Assembly (NCBI GenBank): GCA_031260345.1
Contig: JAIRKA010000105.1
Coordinates: forward strand, 1-38,822
Direction: 5' to 3'
From: Methanosarcinales archaeon
Lineage (GTDB): Archaea; Halobacteriota; Methanosarcinia; Methanosarcinales; Methanosarcinaceae
Length of the DNA stretch: 38,822 nt
How positions within the stretch are numbered: position 1 is the stretch's first letter; every line of letters begins with the position of its first letter. This document shows, piece by piece, positions 24,001 to 32,275 of the stretch. The notes beneath the pieces are model-generated. The model was not told the DNA's origin. It saw only the letters and a program-made list of their open reading frames with translations, and did no database searches. The translations under genes were made by a program, and so were the position numbers.

Positions 24001-26544
24001 ATGTCAGAAGAGTTTTCAAACAAGCAATACATCAAGCATCCGCTGATTTTGGAAAACGCCGTTGAGCAGCGCTTGTATCAGCTCAACATTGTTTCCGGAT
24101 GCACGGCAAGAAATTCGCTTGTTGTTTTGCCGACATCACTCGGAAAAACAGTTGTCGCTCTTCTCGTTATGGTCATGCGGCTTGAAAAATTCGGCGGCAA
24201 AGTCTTGCTTCTCTCTCCGACAAAACCGCTTGTTGAGCAACATTTTGATTTTTTTTCACGCGTCATGAAACTTCCCGAGGGCTCAATTAAATCCTTTACG
24301 GGAAGCGTCGCGCCCGAAAAGCGCAGTGAAATGTGGTCTGGCGCGAGCATCATTATTGCAACGCCGCAAGTCATTGAAAACGATTTAATCAATTCAAGAT
24401 TTTCTTTAAAAGATGTTTCTTGTATCGTTTTTGATGAAGCGCACCGCTCCGTTGGCAATTACGCTTACACTTACATCGCTGAAAAATATATGGCCGCTTC
24501 CGATTTTCCGCTGATTCTCGGGATCACTGCAAGCCCGGGCAGTGAAAAAGAAAAAATTGATGAAGTCTGCGGCGCTCTTTTTATTGAAAATGTCGTTGTC
24601 AAAACTGAAGGGGACGCCGATATCAAACCTTATGTTCATAAAAAAGAAATCGAATGGATGAGTTTAGAGCTTCCGAAGGAGCTGGCTGAAATTCGGGAAG
24701 CACTTAAGAAAATATTGGATGAAAGATTGGACAAGCTCGCCGAATTCGGATATCCGCTGGATAAGAAATTTTTAGCCAAACGGGATCTTTTAGCGCTTCA
24801 ATCCCAATTGACGGCGGCGCTGAGAAGTGAAGACGCCGATCCGAGTCTTTATCAAGCCGTTTCCGTTATGGCTGAAATTATGAAGATTGAACATGCGGTT
24901 GAACTCATTGAAACGCAAGGCACAAAAGCGCTTCTCGCTTATCTGAAAAAAATGGATGAAGAAGCGGGAACATCCGGCGCAAGTAAAGCTGTCAAGAGGC
25001 TGGCAGCCGACCTTTATTTCAGGCAGGCGCTTCATCTGACAGAAAAATGCGGCGTCGAGCACCCGAAATTTTATGCCGTTCAAAGAATTGTAAGCGAACA
25101 GCTTTCACTTTCTCCCGATTCCAAAGTCATTATTTTTACGAATTTCAGAGAGACCGCAAACATTGTCAAAGAAGCGCTTTCGGAGGTTCCGGGTGTTCGC
25201 CCGATTCGTTTTGTCGGACAGGGTTCACGCAGCAAAGACAAAGGGCTGACTCAAAAGCAGCAAACTGAAATTATCGAGCAGTTCCGAGCAGGTGAACATA
25301 ATGTTCTCATCGCGACATCCGTTGCCGAAGAAGGCTTGGATATTCCGTCAACGGATATGGTTTTATTTTACGAGCCTGTTCCGTCTGAGATTCGAAGTAT
25401 TCAAAGAAAGGGGCGCACCGGCCGTTTTCAAACCGGCCGCGTCATCATGCTGATTACAAAGGGAACGCGTGACGAAGCTTATCGATGGAGCAGTCAAAAC
25501 AAAGAAAAGCGGATGCTTTTTGAAATGAAAAGTCTTCAAAAGGAGTATTCCGGCGGCCAACGCGATGTTTTTTTAAAAGGAACCGAAAATCAAAACGAAA
25601 ATCAAAAGACATTTTCGGATTTTGAAAAAGAATTTAAAAGCAAATACGGAAGTCAAAAATCTGATATTCAAGACTCTATCCGAAAATCCGATGTTCAAAA
25701 ATCAAACGCTTCTAAGATTTCTGATTCTGGAACATTCTCTTCGCCCGCCGATGATTTTCACATTTCGGAAATGATTGCAGTTTCGGCCGAACCACCCCTT
25801 CGTTCTCATGCTTTTTCCGAAAACTTTGCTTCATGCTCTGATTCAAATCCCGATTCTGATTCGGCTAAAATTCCTGAATCGAAATCGCTTGAGCCGACGC
25901 TGAAAATTTTAGCCGATACGCGAGAAATTAAAAGCGGCGTTTTGAAATATCTGGATAAATACGGCATTGAACTCAAAACAACGAAACTTGATGTTGCTGA
26001 TTATGTTGTCAGCGACGACATGGCTGTTGAACGAAAAACAATTGCCGATTTTTCGTCTTCCCTCATTGGCGGCAAGCGCAGTCTTTTTTCTCAATTGATT
26101 GATCTTTCCCGCGCCTATAAAAAGCCGATTTTAATTATCGAGGGCGATGAAGACTTGGCTGTCGGTCAAATGCATGAAAACTCCATTCGCGGCGCTTTGC
26201 TCTCGATTGAAATCGATTTAAATGTGTCCATCTTTTACACAAAAAACGAAGAGGAAACGGCTTTATTGCTTAAAATGATGGCCAAAAAAGAACAAATCAA
26301 TGAGAAAAAAACGGTCAACCCGCACGGGAAAAAGCCGGCGAAAACAACGCATGAGCAGCAGGAATACATTCTCTCTTCCATTTCAGGCGTCGGCCCGCAC
26401 GCCGCTCAAATTCTGCTTCAGGAATTCGGTTCACTCAATCATATTTTTAATGCGTCCGAAGAAGAATTGTGCCGCGTTAAGGGTATTGGAAAAGTAACTG
26501 CTAAGCGTATTCGAGAAGTTGTTGAAGCGGAATATAAAAAATGA
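24001..26544 (+). CDS. hef: Hef-type helicase/nuclease (XPF/Mph1 family)
   Basis: The 847-residue product has the archaeal Hef architecture. The SF2 helicase has LPTSLGKTVVALL (Walker A, 43-55), DEAHR (near 146) and QRKGRTGRFQ (near 468). A polar, low-complexity linker spans about 535-630. The ERCC4 nuclease begins ILADTREIKSG (about 635) and has VADYVVS and VERKTIADF, the metal-dependent active site. Tandem helix-hairpin-helix motifs follow (ISGVGPHAAQILLQEFG and VKGIGKVTAKRI). Hef processes stalled replication forks and branched DNA. ATG follows GAGAGG. It is convergent with the Fpg-like gene. Confidence 0.95.
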   Translation: MSEEFSNKQYIKHPLILENAVEQRLYQLNIVSGCTARNSLVVLPTSLGKTVVALLVMVMRLEKFGGKVLLLSPTKPLVEQHFDFFSRVMKLPEGSIKSFTGSVAPEKRSEMWSGASIIIATPQVIENDLINSRFSLKDVSCIVFDEAHRSVGNYAYTYIAEKYMAASDFPLILGITASPGSEKEKIDEVCGALFIENVVVKTEGDADIKPYVHKKEIEWMSLELPKELAEIREALKKILDERLDKLAEFGYPLDKKFLAKRDLLALQSQLTAALRSEDADPSLYQAVSVMAEIMKIEHAVELIETQGTKALLAYLKKMDEEAGTSGASKAVKRLAADLYFRQALHLTEKCGVEHPKFYAVQRIVSEQLSLSPDSKVIIFTNFRETANIVKEALSEVPGVRPIRFVGQGSRSKDKGLTQKQQTEIIEQFRAGEHNVLIATSVAEEGLDIPSTDMVLFYEPVPSEIRSIQRKGRTGRFQTGRVIMLITKGTRDEAYRWSSQNKEKRMLFEMKSLQKEYSGGQRDVFLKGTENQNENQKTFSDFEKEFKSKYGSQKSDIQDSIRKSDVQKSNASKISDSGTFSSPADDFHISEMIAVSAEPPLRSHAFSENFASCSDSNPDSDSAKIPESKSLEPTLKILADTREIKSGVLKYLDKYGIELKTTKLDVADYVVSDDMAVERKTIADFSSSLIGGKRSLFSQLIDLSRAYKKPILIIEGDEDLAVGQMHENSIRGALLSIEIDLNVSIFYTKNEEETALLLKMMAKKEQINEKKTVNPHGKKPAKTTHEQQEYILSSISGVGPHAAQILLQEFGSLNHIFNASEEELCRVKGIGKVTAKRIREVVEAEYKK

Positions 26545-26582
26545 TTTTTCTGTTTTTAAAAAGAGCTGCTTAAAATTGCTGA

Positions 26583-26601
26583 GGGGTGCCAAAGGCACCC
26601 C
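26583..26601. terminator. Perfect GGGGTGCC/GGCACCCC hairpin
   Basis: An eight-base-pair GC-rich stem with an AAA loop sits 38 bases past the hef stop and about 60 past the end of the Fpg-like gene on the other strand. An A-run follows on the plus strand. It probably separates these convergent genes. Confidence 0.55.
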
Positions 26602-26610
26602 AAAAAAGGG

Positions 26611-26663
26611 TGACAGACTCCAACTACCTCTGAAATTTTGTGAGCGAAGCGAACAAAATTTTT
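26611..26663. repeat. Repeat module B, copy at the end of the Fpg-like gene
   Basis: AGACTCCAACTACCTCTG, then AAATTTTGTGAGCGAAGCG and AACAAAATTT match the B modules at 20698 and 32221. It touches the stop codon of the minus-strand gene starting at 27488. Confidence 0.6.
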
Positions 26664-27488
26664 TTACAACTTTTGACACCCCGGACAAACATATACGGAT
26701 CCGCCCATCAACGCTTCTTTCAATATGACTTCTCCGCAAACTTTACAAGGCTGCCCAACCGTTTTGTTTGACAGAATCGTCACATAATTGCCGGAATTTC
26801 CGTAAATATCTTTTTCAACATCACGGCCGCCTTCATCTGCCATTTTTTGCAGCGTTTTCTTAATGCTCTCATAAAGATTTTTCTTCTCCGCTTCGGACAG
26901 TGTGTTCAATTTACGTTTCGGATGAAGTTTTGCATTGAACAGAATGTCTTGAAGAACGCCGTTTCCAAGCCCCGGAATTCTTTGTTCCGTTGCCAAAAAA
27001 GCTTTCATCGTTAAGGTTTGCTTGCTGCTGTTCATCAGTTCAGCGAAATAAGCCTCATCAAACGCATCCGAAAGCGGCGACGGTTTTTCGACAGCAACTA
27101 AATAGTACGGGTTGTCATTTTCGCCTTTCCGATAAGCCCACATGCCGCCGTACATTTGAATTGTACAAACGATCGCCGTTTTATCGCCAAACTCGACAAG
27201 AAGCTGATGCTTTTCGGGGACTTTTTCTCCTTCTTTTAAATATCGTGTATTGACGCCTTCACCAAGCAGCAATATTTCATCGCCGAATGAAATCTCTACA
27301 AATCCCGCAATCGGCTTGATTTCCTGAACTGCTTTTCCGCTTAAGAGAGCGTTGTAATTCTGCGGGTCGCCGCCATAAAATGCAAATTTATGAGGTGATT
27401 TGTCGGCGACGACGGAGGAAACGGTTTTTCCGATTAATATTTCATTCATTTGTTTTGAGAGAGCGATGCATTCCGGCAATTCTTTCAT
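26664..27488 (-). CDS. Fpg/Nei-family DNA glycosylase-like protein without catalytic Pro
   Basis: The 274-residue product has the family's layout: an N-terminal beta domain beginning MKELPE, the helix-two-turn-helix region RIPGLGNGVLQDILFNAKLHP split near residues 170-190, and a C-terminal zinc finger with Cys248, Cys251, Cys268 and Cys271. Fpg and Nei use Pro2 as nucleophile; here residue 2 is Lys while Glu3 is kept. The start is well fixed by GGTGAC upstream. Some Firmicutes proteins share this xELPE start, so a bacterial origin is possible. It may be a lyase-altered glycosylase or a damage-binding protein. Confidence 0.82.
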   Translation of the reverse strand: MKELPECIALSKQMNEILIGKTVSSVVADKSPHKFAFYGGDPQNYNALLSGKAVQEIKPIAGFVEISFGDEILLLGEGVNTRYLKEGEKVPEKHQLLVEFGDKTAIVCTIQMYGGMWAYRKGENDNPYYLVAVEKPSPLSDAFDEAYFAELMNSSKQTLTMKAFLATEQRIPGLGNGVLQDILFNAKLHPKRKLNTLSEAEKKNLYESIKKTLQKMADEGGRDVEKDIYGNSGNYVTILSNKTVGQPCKVCGEVILKEALMGGSVYVCPGCQKL

Positions 27489-27593
27489 CTGTTGTCACCT
27501 TAATTTTTTAAAATTGATATACGGTTGAATGTCATTAAATAAAATCAATTGTATTAATAAAACGAAAACCAAGTATAATTAAATAAGGGTCAT

Positions 27594-27692
27594 GATAAGA
27601 ATAATCATATTTTTGTTTTTAAAATCGTGCATCCGGATTTGATTTTGAATAATTTTATGAAAAATGATGCGGCTCGCGCGCAGGCGGTTGCC
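27594..27692 (+). repeat. Repeat D followed by repeat A
   Basis: AAGAATAATCATATTTTT (27597-27614) is identical to a stretch starting at 32034. The following bases also resemble each other (TTAAAATC-x-GGCA/TGCA..., ...ATTATGAAxAAATGA). Module A GCGGCTCGCGCGCAGGCGG begins at 27669. The D-then-A order recurs at 32034-32190. Confidence 0.55.
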
Positions 27693-28029
27693 GTAAACGG
27701 ATTTGACTGGTGGCAGCGGCAAACGGAAACGGTAAGGTAAAAGCGGCACGTTCGCGACAGTGAACGGATGTTCTAAAAAAGAGCAGATGCATACGGCAAC
27801 ACAAACCAAGTGGTGACGGCAACATAAACGACAGAGTTTATGAAAAGCAGTAAGTATAGATTTATTTTATTTCATGGGTAAGAAGCCGCAAATTTCCGAT
27901 TTTTCGCTTTGCTCAAAATCAAAAATTAGCGGTCGTACGTGAGGTTTCATACATTTTAGGGTTTAACTGAAACATCGTTTTTCATTTTAATTTTCAAGAA
28001 AAAGTTGGAACGCCGTTTTTCCATCTCAA

Positions 28030-28105
28030 TCTAAAACATCTTTAAATTGAGGTTTTATCGGGCGTTCGGATTTTAATCATTTTATGAAAACTGGATGTTT
28101 GGTTT
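28030..28105 (-). repeat. Dispersed repeat C, copy 2
   Basis: Reverse complement contains CCAAACATCCAG and CGAACGCCCGATAAAA at the same order and spacing as in 19251-19325, and both end in an AATTTAA-type stretch. Confidence 0.55.
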
Positions 28106-28165
28106 TTACACCCACAAAAAAGAAAACTGCCGATTCAATTTAATGTTCTAAACACGGTGAAAGGC

Positions 28166-28606
28166 TCAGCTGAGCCTCTCAATTAAATCTAAACCTTTTT
28201 CAATCATTTCCAAATATTCAAAAACGCGGCGCGGGTCGTTTTCATTCTGCATGTCTTCGGCAACCGCCGTGAGCTTGAGCAGAATTAATTCACGAAGCTG
28301 TTCTTCTTCGGCAGAATAAATCGGCTCCGCCGCATAATCCTTAAAGTTTCCAGCGGGTGTAACGGATGCGGTTTGCTTTTTGTTTTCTTTTTTGCATTTT
28401 TGGGGTATACTTATTTTTTGGGCGGGAACGCCGGAAGGGCGTAACGCGAGAGACGTTTCGGTTTCAACACCGCTGCAAAGCGGGCAAATGATTTCTCCTT
28501 TAAATCGGAAGAGAGGGGCGCCGCAGCCGTCGCAGTGATTGGCAAGCATCGTGCCGCCGTTTTCAAGGAAACGGGCAATCTTTTTAACATTGTCATCTGA
28601 ATCCAT
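28166..28606 (-). CDS. Zinc-ribbon protein of the Sjogren/scleroderma autoantigen p27 family
   Basis: The 146-residue product begins with a helix (VKKIARFLENGGTMLANHC) and a zinc ribbon CDGCGAPLFRFKGEIICPLC (Cys at about 25, 28, 41 and 44). This is the archaeal/eukaryotic autoantigen p27 domain. A flexible lysine-rich middle and a C-terminal helical region (EEEQLRELILLKLTAVAEDM) follow. The family's biochemical role is not settled. ATG follows AAGGTGA. It is divergent from the UPF0147 gene. Confidence 0.85.
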   Translation of the reverse strand: MDSDDNVKKIARFLENGGTMLANHCDGCGAPLFRFKGEIICPLCSGVETETSLALRPSGVPAQKISIPQKCKKENKKQTASVTPAGNFKDYAAEPIYSAEEEQLRELILLKLTAVAEDMQNENDPRRVFEYLEMIEKGLDLIERLS

Positions 28607-29070
28607 TTTTTCACCTTTTATTTGTTAAAAATCGTAATTATTTAAACGAATTGAAATTTGAAATAATTATTTGAAATCATAGAAAATAGGATTGGATTTT
28701 TGTTCTAATTAATCTTTCCAACAGTTCAATTTTTACCGACTTCATCTCTTCATTTTCACTTCAACTGCTGTCGATTGATTTCATCATGTCTGTTTTTTCT
28801 TTTCAAAGGTTAAATTTAAATGAGAGTTATCTCTACTAAAGTTACGTCTAAAAGGCGACATTATGAAGTAATAAATCTTTAAATTTTATTTAACTTAATT
28901 AAATCTTATAAATCATTATATTTATCAGAGAGTCCGTTCAAAAACAAATGTTTTGGATTTGGAGAAACTGTAAGACAAGTTTGTTTTACCTTCGTTTGTT
29001 TCTTTTCCGTTTTTTGAATCTGTCAGAAAATGCGACAGGTTTTTGATTCAACTCCGACTCAGGTGATATT
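28607..29070. other. Divergent promoter region, no gene
   Basis: AT-rich region between two divergent small genes. Good TATA candidates for the UPF0147 gene lie at about 28905-28925 (CTTATAAATC and TTATATTTATC), implying a leader of over 100 bases. No ORF seen. Confidence 0.45.
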
Positions 29071-29343
29071 ATGGCAGCTGATGAACACCAAAAAACAATT
29101 GATCAATGTATTGCGGAATTGGATATGATTGCAAATGATACATCCGTTCCGAGAAATATCAGACGTTCCGTTACGGAAATTATTGAAGTTCTTAAAGACA
29201 ACAATCAGGAACTTTTCCTGCGCGCAGCATCTGCGCTTAAAACCCTTTCCGATGTCAGTTATGACTCCAACCTCCCGATGCACACGGGAACTTACATTTG
29301 GAGCATCCTCGGAAAGCTCGAAACAATTCCGCCGGAAGCTTAA
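29071..29343 (+). CDS. UPF0147 family protein
   Basis: The 90-residue, all-helical acidic protein matches the archaeal UPF0147 family: QCIAELDMIANDTSVPRNIR, then RSVTEIIEVLKDN, and a conserved ending with WSILGKLETIPPE. No function is established. ATG follows GGTGAT. Repeat P lies 27 bases after the stop. Confidence 0.9.
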   Translation: MAADEHQKTIDQCIAELDMIANDTSVPRNIRRSVTEIIEVLKDNNQELFLRAASALKTLSDVSYDSNLPMHTGTYIWSILGKLETIPPEA

Positions 29344-29369
29344 TTCCGGTTGTTTTTTCATTTTTTGAC

Positions 29370-29424
29370 TTTGACCGGTCCGCAGGAGCGGTCAATCATT
29401 AGAGCAAAACTCCAAGGAAATTTT
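29370..29424 (+). terminator. Palindromic repeat P, copy 4
   Basis: TTTGACCG (29370-29377) pairs with CGGTCAA (29389-29395), with inner TCC/GGA. The tail AGAGCAAAACTCCAAGGAAA followed by TTTTT resembles the flank of copy 3. It follows the UPF0147 gene. Confidence 0.65.
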
Positions 29425-29713
29425 TCTTTTTTTCTTTTCTATTTTTGACTTTTTAAATCTGATTTTTCAAAGGTTTTTTTGGGTTTCTTCTTCATTTTCT
29501 TGTTTCTGAAGAATGGTCATACAGATTCACTTCACGTTTTTATTCATAAACTGAATATCTCTGTCATTTGCGGTGTTTTAAGGAGGCAGGCTGTTATTAT
29601 ACACCACCTCATATAAAAATAAAACATTATTTATAGAAGGTATGAAGATTATTCTTTATTGTTGATTTTGTTGAAAATCAGCACATTTAATATTTCAAAA
29701 AGGTGATTCAAAA
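29425..29713 (+). promoter_or_regulatory. Leader of the small membrane peptide gene
   Basis: T-rich sequence, then a candidate TATA box CATATAAAAATAAAAC (29610-29625), leaving a leader of about 75 bases to ATG 29714. GGAGG at 29582 is not followed by a usable ORF. Confidence 0.35.
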
Positions 29714-29866
29714 ATGAAAAAAATACTTAAGCTCTTGCTTATTATTATCATCCCCGTCATTATTGTTGCTGTTCTTTTGGAACTCCATAAAAAAGGCGGA
29801 TGCTGCTGCTTCTTAGGCGGAAAAAAGAGCGAAAAAGAAGGCAAGAAAAAGCATCACCTTTGGTAA
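29714..29866 (+). CDS. 50-residue Cys-rich single-pass membrane peptide
   Basis: ATG at 29714 follows AGGTGAT at eight bases and opens a 50-codon frame. Residues 4-23 are a strongly hydrophobic helix (ILKLLLIIIIPVIIVAVLL). Then come HKKGG, three adjacent cysteines (GGCCCFLGG) and a very basic tail (KKSEKEGKKKHHLW). The CCC motif and basic tail next to the membrane could bind metal, be acylated or touch nucleic acid or phospholipid; that is speculation. No signal cleavage site is obvious. It stands alone with its own promoter-like region. Confidence 0.6.
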   Translation: MKKILKLLLIIIIPVIIVAVLLELHKKGGCCCFLGGKKSEKEGKKKHHLW

Positions 29867-29947
29867 ATCCTCCGATTCACCAAAGACTCTTTTTAATTTT
29901 TCAAATCAATTATTAAATCGGTTTTAGAATTCGTTTTTATATGCTCG

Positions 29948-30775
29948 TTATTCATGAATGAGTGTGATCAGAGTCACTTCCGGTCTGGCAAAAACTCGGG
30001 GGTAATATTCCCCAACGCCGCGGCAAACATAAACAGGTGTCCCATCTCCGGATTCGGCCCACCCCTGCCGAAACCTTTCTCCATAGTCCGAAATGACTCT
30101 TGATTCAAGCCCTAAAGACCAGAGTCCAAAGAAATTGATCTGCCCGCCATGGGTATGACCGCTCAGAATCAAATCGACCTTCGTGGTATCCTGTAGCATT
30201 GAAACGTCCGGATTGTGGGACAGAAGAAGTACAAAGCTGCCCGGCTCGGCTCCCGCTATGGCTGCAGAGACATCAGGATTGCGATTCCATAAATCCTCCA
30301 CGCCTGCCAAATAAAAGTTCTCGCGCACGTAGACACCGCTGTTAGACAACGGTGTGATATTGTGTGCCTCCATTGCCGGAAACAGGTATTGATATTTATC
30401 ATGATTTCCTTCAATACCAAAACTTCCATCGGGAGCTGCAATCTGTGATAAAATCTCCATTGTCGATTCTACATTATCACTGTCATAAGTAAAATCGCCT
30501 CCCAGAAGCAATAAATCCACTTGCCTCCGGTTTAACTCTTTTGCAATTGCCTGCAAACGCCTGTCGGATTCAACATGGGTATCTGTTACAAACGCAATTC
30601 TATAGCCGTCCATTTCTGCCGGGACATTCGGTGAGGAAAAAGAAATTTCGTTGTATACAACGATTCGATCCAGCGTAGCCGCATGAACGACATGAACCAA
30701 GACAATAAGTACGGTTATCGTAAGTAAAATTTTTGCAGCGGTTCGTGCTCTTGATTTGATTTGTTCTTTATCCAT
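29948..30775 (-). CDS. Membrane-anchored calcineurin-like metallophosphoesterase
   Basis: About 275 residues: an N-terminal transmembrane segment (ILLTITVLIVLVHVVHA) and a catalytic domain with all metallophosphoesterase motifs. These are FVTDTHVESD, GGDFTYDSD, EGNHDKY, LLSHNPD and SGHTHGGQ. It resembles YkuE/YaeI-type phosphodiesterases of bacteria, which act on cell-surface or lipid phosphodiesters. I choose ATG 30775, preceded by GGTGAG; GTG 30784 is part of that site. The codon mix looks less biased than neighbouring genes by eye, hinting at transfer from bacteria. Confidence 0.88.
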   Translation of the reverse strand: MDKEQIKSRARTAAKILLTITVLIVLVHVVHAATLDRIVVYNEISFSSPNVPAEMDGYRIAFVTDTHVESDRRLQAIAKELNRRQVDLLLLGGDFTYDSDNVESTMEILSQIAAPDGSFGIEGNHDKYQYLFPAMEAHNITPLSNSGVYVRENFYLAGVEDLWNRNPDVSAAIAGAEPGSFVLLLSHNPDVSMLQDTTKVDLILSGHTHGGQINFFGLWSLGLESRVISDYGERFRQGWAESGDGTPVYVCRGVGEYYPRVFARPEVTLITLIHE

Positions 30776-30846
30776 GGGGCTCACCGAAATGATTTGAACT
30801 GTTCGCCTAATCCTCTGTGAGTCTTTAGGCGCTCTTTAATTAAAAT

Positions 30847-30877
30847 CGCTGCCTGCCTCACGCAAAGCAAGGCAGCG
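30847..30877. terminator. GC-rich hairpin downstream of the ureohydrolase gene
   Basis: CGCTGCCT (30847-30854) pairs perfectly with AGGCAGCG (30870-30877). It lies between the two minus-strand genes and may end the upstream one. Confidence 0.45.
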
Positions 30878-30994
30878 TACAAAAAAATCATTTTCGACTG
30901 AATTTTTTTAACTTTATTTTAGATTGCTCAAATATTTGCTCAATGTACTACTTGCTCTTTTAATTATTTTTCTATTTAAATATTTGTTTTCGTA

Positions 30995-31876
30995 TTATTT
31001 TTTCTTTTTAGAAGCTTCACGCGCAAAAATAAAATCGCGCATCAATTTTGTCGCCAAAATTGCGGATTGCCCCTCATCGTATTCCGGAGCGATTTCAACA
31101 ATATCAAAACCGACTGTTTTTGGTGCAAACGCGCGCAGCACTTCACGCACTTCACGGTCTGTCATGCCGAACGGCTCCGGCGTTCCGAGACCGGGGCAGT
31201 AAGCCGGATCAATCGCGTCCATATCCAATGAAAGGTAAATGTGTTCGCTGTCCAAATATTCCGCCGTTTCTTTGATGATTTCTTTAATTCCCATCTCAAA
31301 AACGTCTTCATTGGAATAGAATTTGATGCCTTCGCTCTTCGCGTATTCCCATTCTTCGCGCGGGCCGCTGCGAATGCCGATTGAAACATATTTTCTTGTA
31401 ATATTATCAATAATGTGACGAGAAACACAGGCATGATTGTTTTTCAGGCCGCGGAACTCCGTTCTCAAGTCGAAATGAGCATCCAAAACCAAGACGGCGA
31501 AATCATCTTTTTCTTCGCAGGCGTCGTAGCAGGCTTTAACAGGCGCGTACGACAAAGAATGTTCGCCGCCAATCATGATCGGAAATTTTCCGTCGTTAAC
31601 GATTTGTTTTGCGTCTTCGTAAACCCACTCCAACGTTTCGTCAATGTTGGCGGAAACAAGTGAATTGCCTGCGTCGTGAACCAAAATGTCGGTCATGTCC
31701 AAATCGTATTTCGGGCTGTATGTTTCAAAGTTAATTGCCGCTTCCCTCATTCTGTCAGGAGCCCAGCGGCTGCCTGTACGGAAAGATGAGGTGTTGTCAA
31801 ACGGCACGCCGAAAATAACGTATTCGGCCTCTTCATAGTCATAAATTGCGTCATAGAAAGTTACGGGTGAAAACAT
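30995..31876 (-). CDS. speB: Agmatinase/arginase-family ureohydrolase
   Basis: The 293-residue product has every metal-binding motif of the ureohydrolase family: GGEHS (His106), DAHFD (Asp132, His134, Asp136) and SLDMDAIDP (Asp218, Asp220). Agmatinase hydrolyses agmatine to putrescine and urea, which archaea need for polyamines. The TGSRWAPDRMREA segment fits SpeB. Substrate specificity cannot be read from sequence alone. ATG follows AGAGGAC at normal spacing. Confidence 0.9.
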   Translation of the reverse strand: MFSPVTFYDAIYDYEEAEYVIFGVPFDNTSSFRTGSRWAPDRMREAAINFETYSPKYDLDMTDILVHDAGNSLVSANIDETLEWVYEDAKQIVNDGKFPIMIGGEHSLSYAPVKACYDACEEKDDFAVLVLDAHFDLRTEFRGLKNNHACVSRHIIDNITRKYVSIGIRSGPREEWEYAKSEGIKFYSNEDVFEMGIKEIIKETAEYLDSEHIYLSLDMDAIDPAYCPGLGTPEPFGMTDREVREVLRAFAPKTVGFDIVEIAPEYDEGQSAILATKLMRDFIFAREASKKKK

Positions 31877-32033
31877 TTATTATGTCCTCTATTAATTGAA
31901 AAACCGTTTCTTGAAAGCTTTTTTTTCAATTTGCTTCCAAACGGGTGCTAACAAACAATAAAATAAAAGTCCTCTATTTAAAAATTTGTTTTTTTAAATT
32001 TGAATGATTTGTGCAAAAATAAAATGGCCGCGA

Positions 32034-32190
32034 CAAGAATAATCATATTTTTTTGTTAAAATCTGGCACCCAAATTCGGTATCAGATTATGAATAAATGA
32101 CAGACGGGTTGAAAATTAAAGATCGGCTCGCCGCTTCGCGCCGCCCGAAAAAAGAAAAGTGGAGCGGCTCGCGCGCACGGCGGCAGCCGC
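32034..32190 (+). repeat. Repeat D and repeat A, copy 6
   Basis: AAGAATAATCATATTTTTTT starts at 32035 and matches 27597. Module A GGAGCGGCTCGCGCGCACGG begins at 32161, followed by CGGCAGCCGC. Same order as at 27594-27692. Confidence 0.6.
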
Positions 32191-32191
32191 T

Positions 32192-32213
32192 AAAAGTCGC
32201 AAAGCGACTTTTT
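32192..32213. terminator. Hairpin AAAAGTCGC/GCGACTTTT
   Basis: A perfect nine-base-pair stem with an AAA loop ends in T5. It is symmetrical and could terminate ramA transcription from the other strand. Confidence 0.6.
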
Positions 32214-32220
32214 AAACTTA

Positions 32221-32275
32221 AAACGCCCTCCTCTCCTCATAAAAATTTGCGAAGCGAAGTTGAGCAAAATTTCCT
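32221..32275. repeat. Repeat module B at the ramA stop codon
   Basis: AACGCCCTCCTCTCCTCAT, then AAAAATTTGCGAAGCGAAG and TTGAGCAAAATTT. The same arrangement touches the stop codon of the Fpg-like gene at 26664. Confidence 0.6.

Larger units (their letters stand above)
27489..28165. other. 677-base intergenic region carrying repeats, no gene
   Basis: Contains the AT-rich segment at 27594-27650 that recurs at 32034, repeat A at 27669-27692, and an odd stretch of CGGCAA/ACGG-rich sequence (27690-27830). Repeat C (about 28030-28105) is near the end. I see no ORF with a Shine-Dalgarno. It looks like an accumulation site for dispersed repeats. Confidence 0.55.
31877..32275. other. Repeat-filled 399-base gap, no gene
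   Basis: Holds repeat D (from 32034), repeat A (32161-32190), a strong hairpin (32192-32212) and module B (32221-32275), which runs to the ramA stop codon. No ORF is believable. The first 110 bases are the speB promoter region. Confidence 0.6.

Noticed and set aside
30924-31202. Hydrophobic plus-strand frame near the end of speB
   Set aside because: It starts in AT-rich DNA without a Shine-Dalgarno and runs antisense through the conserved speB 3' end.
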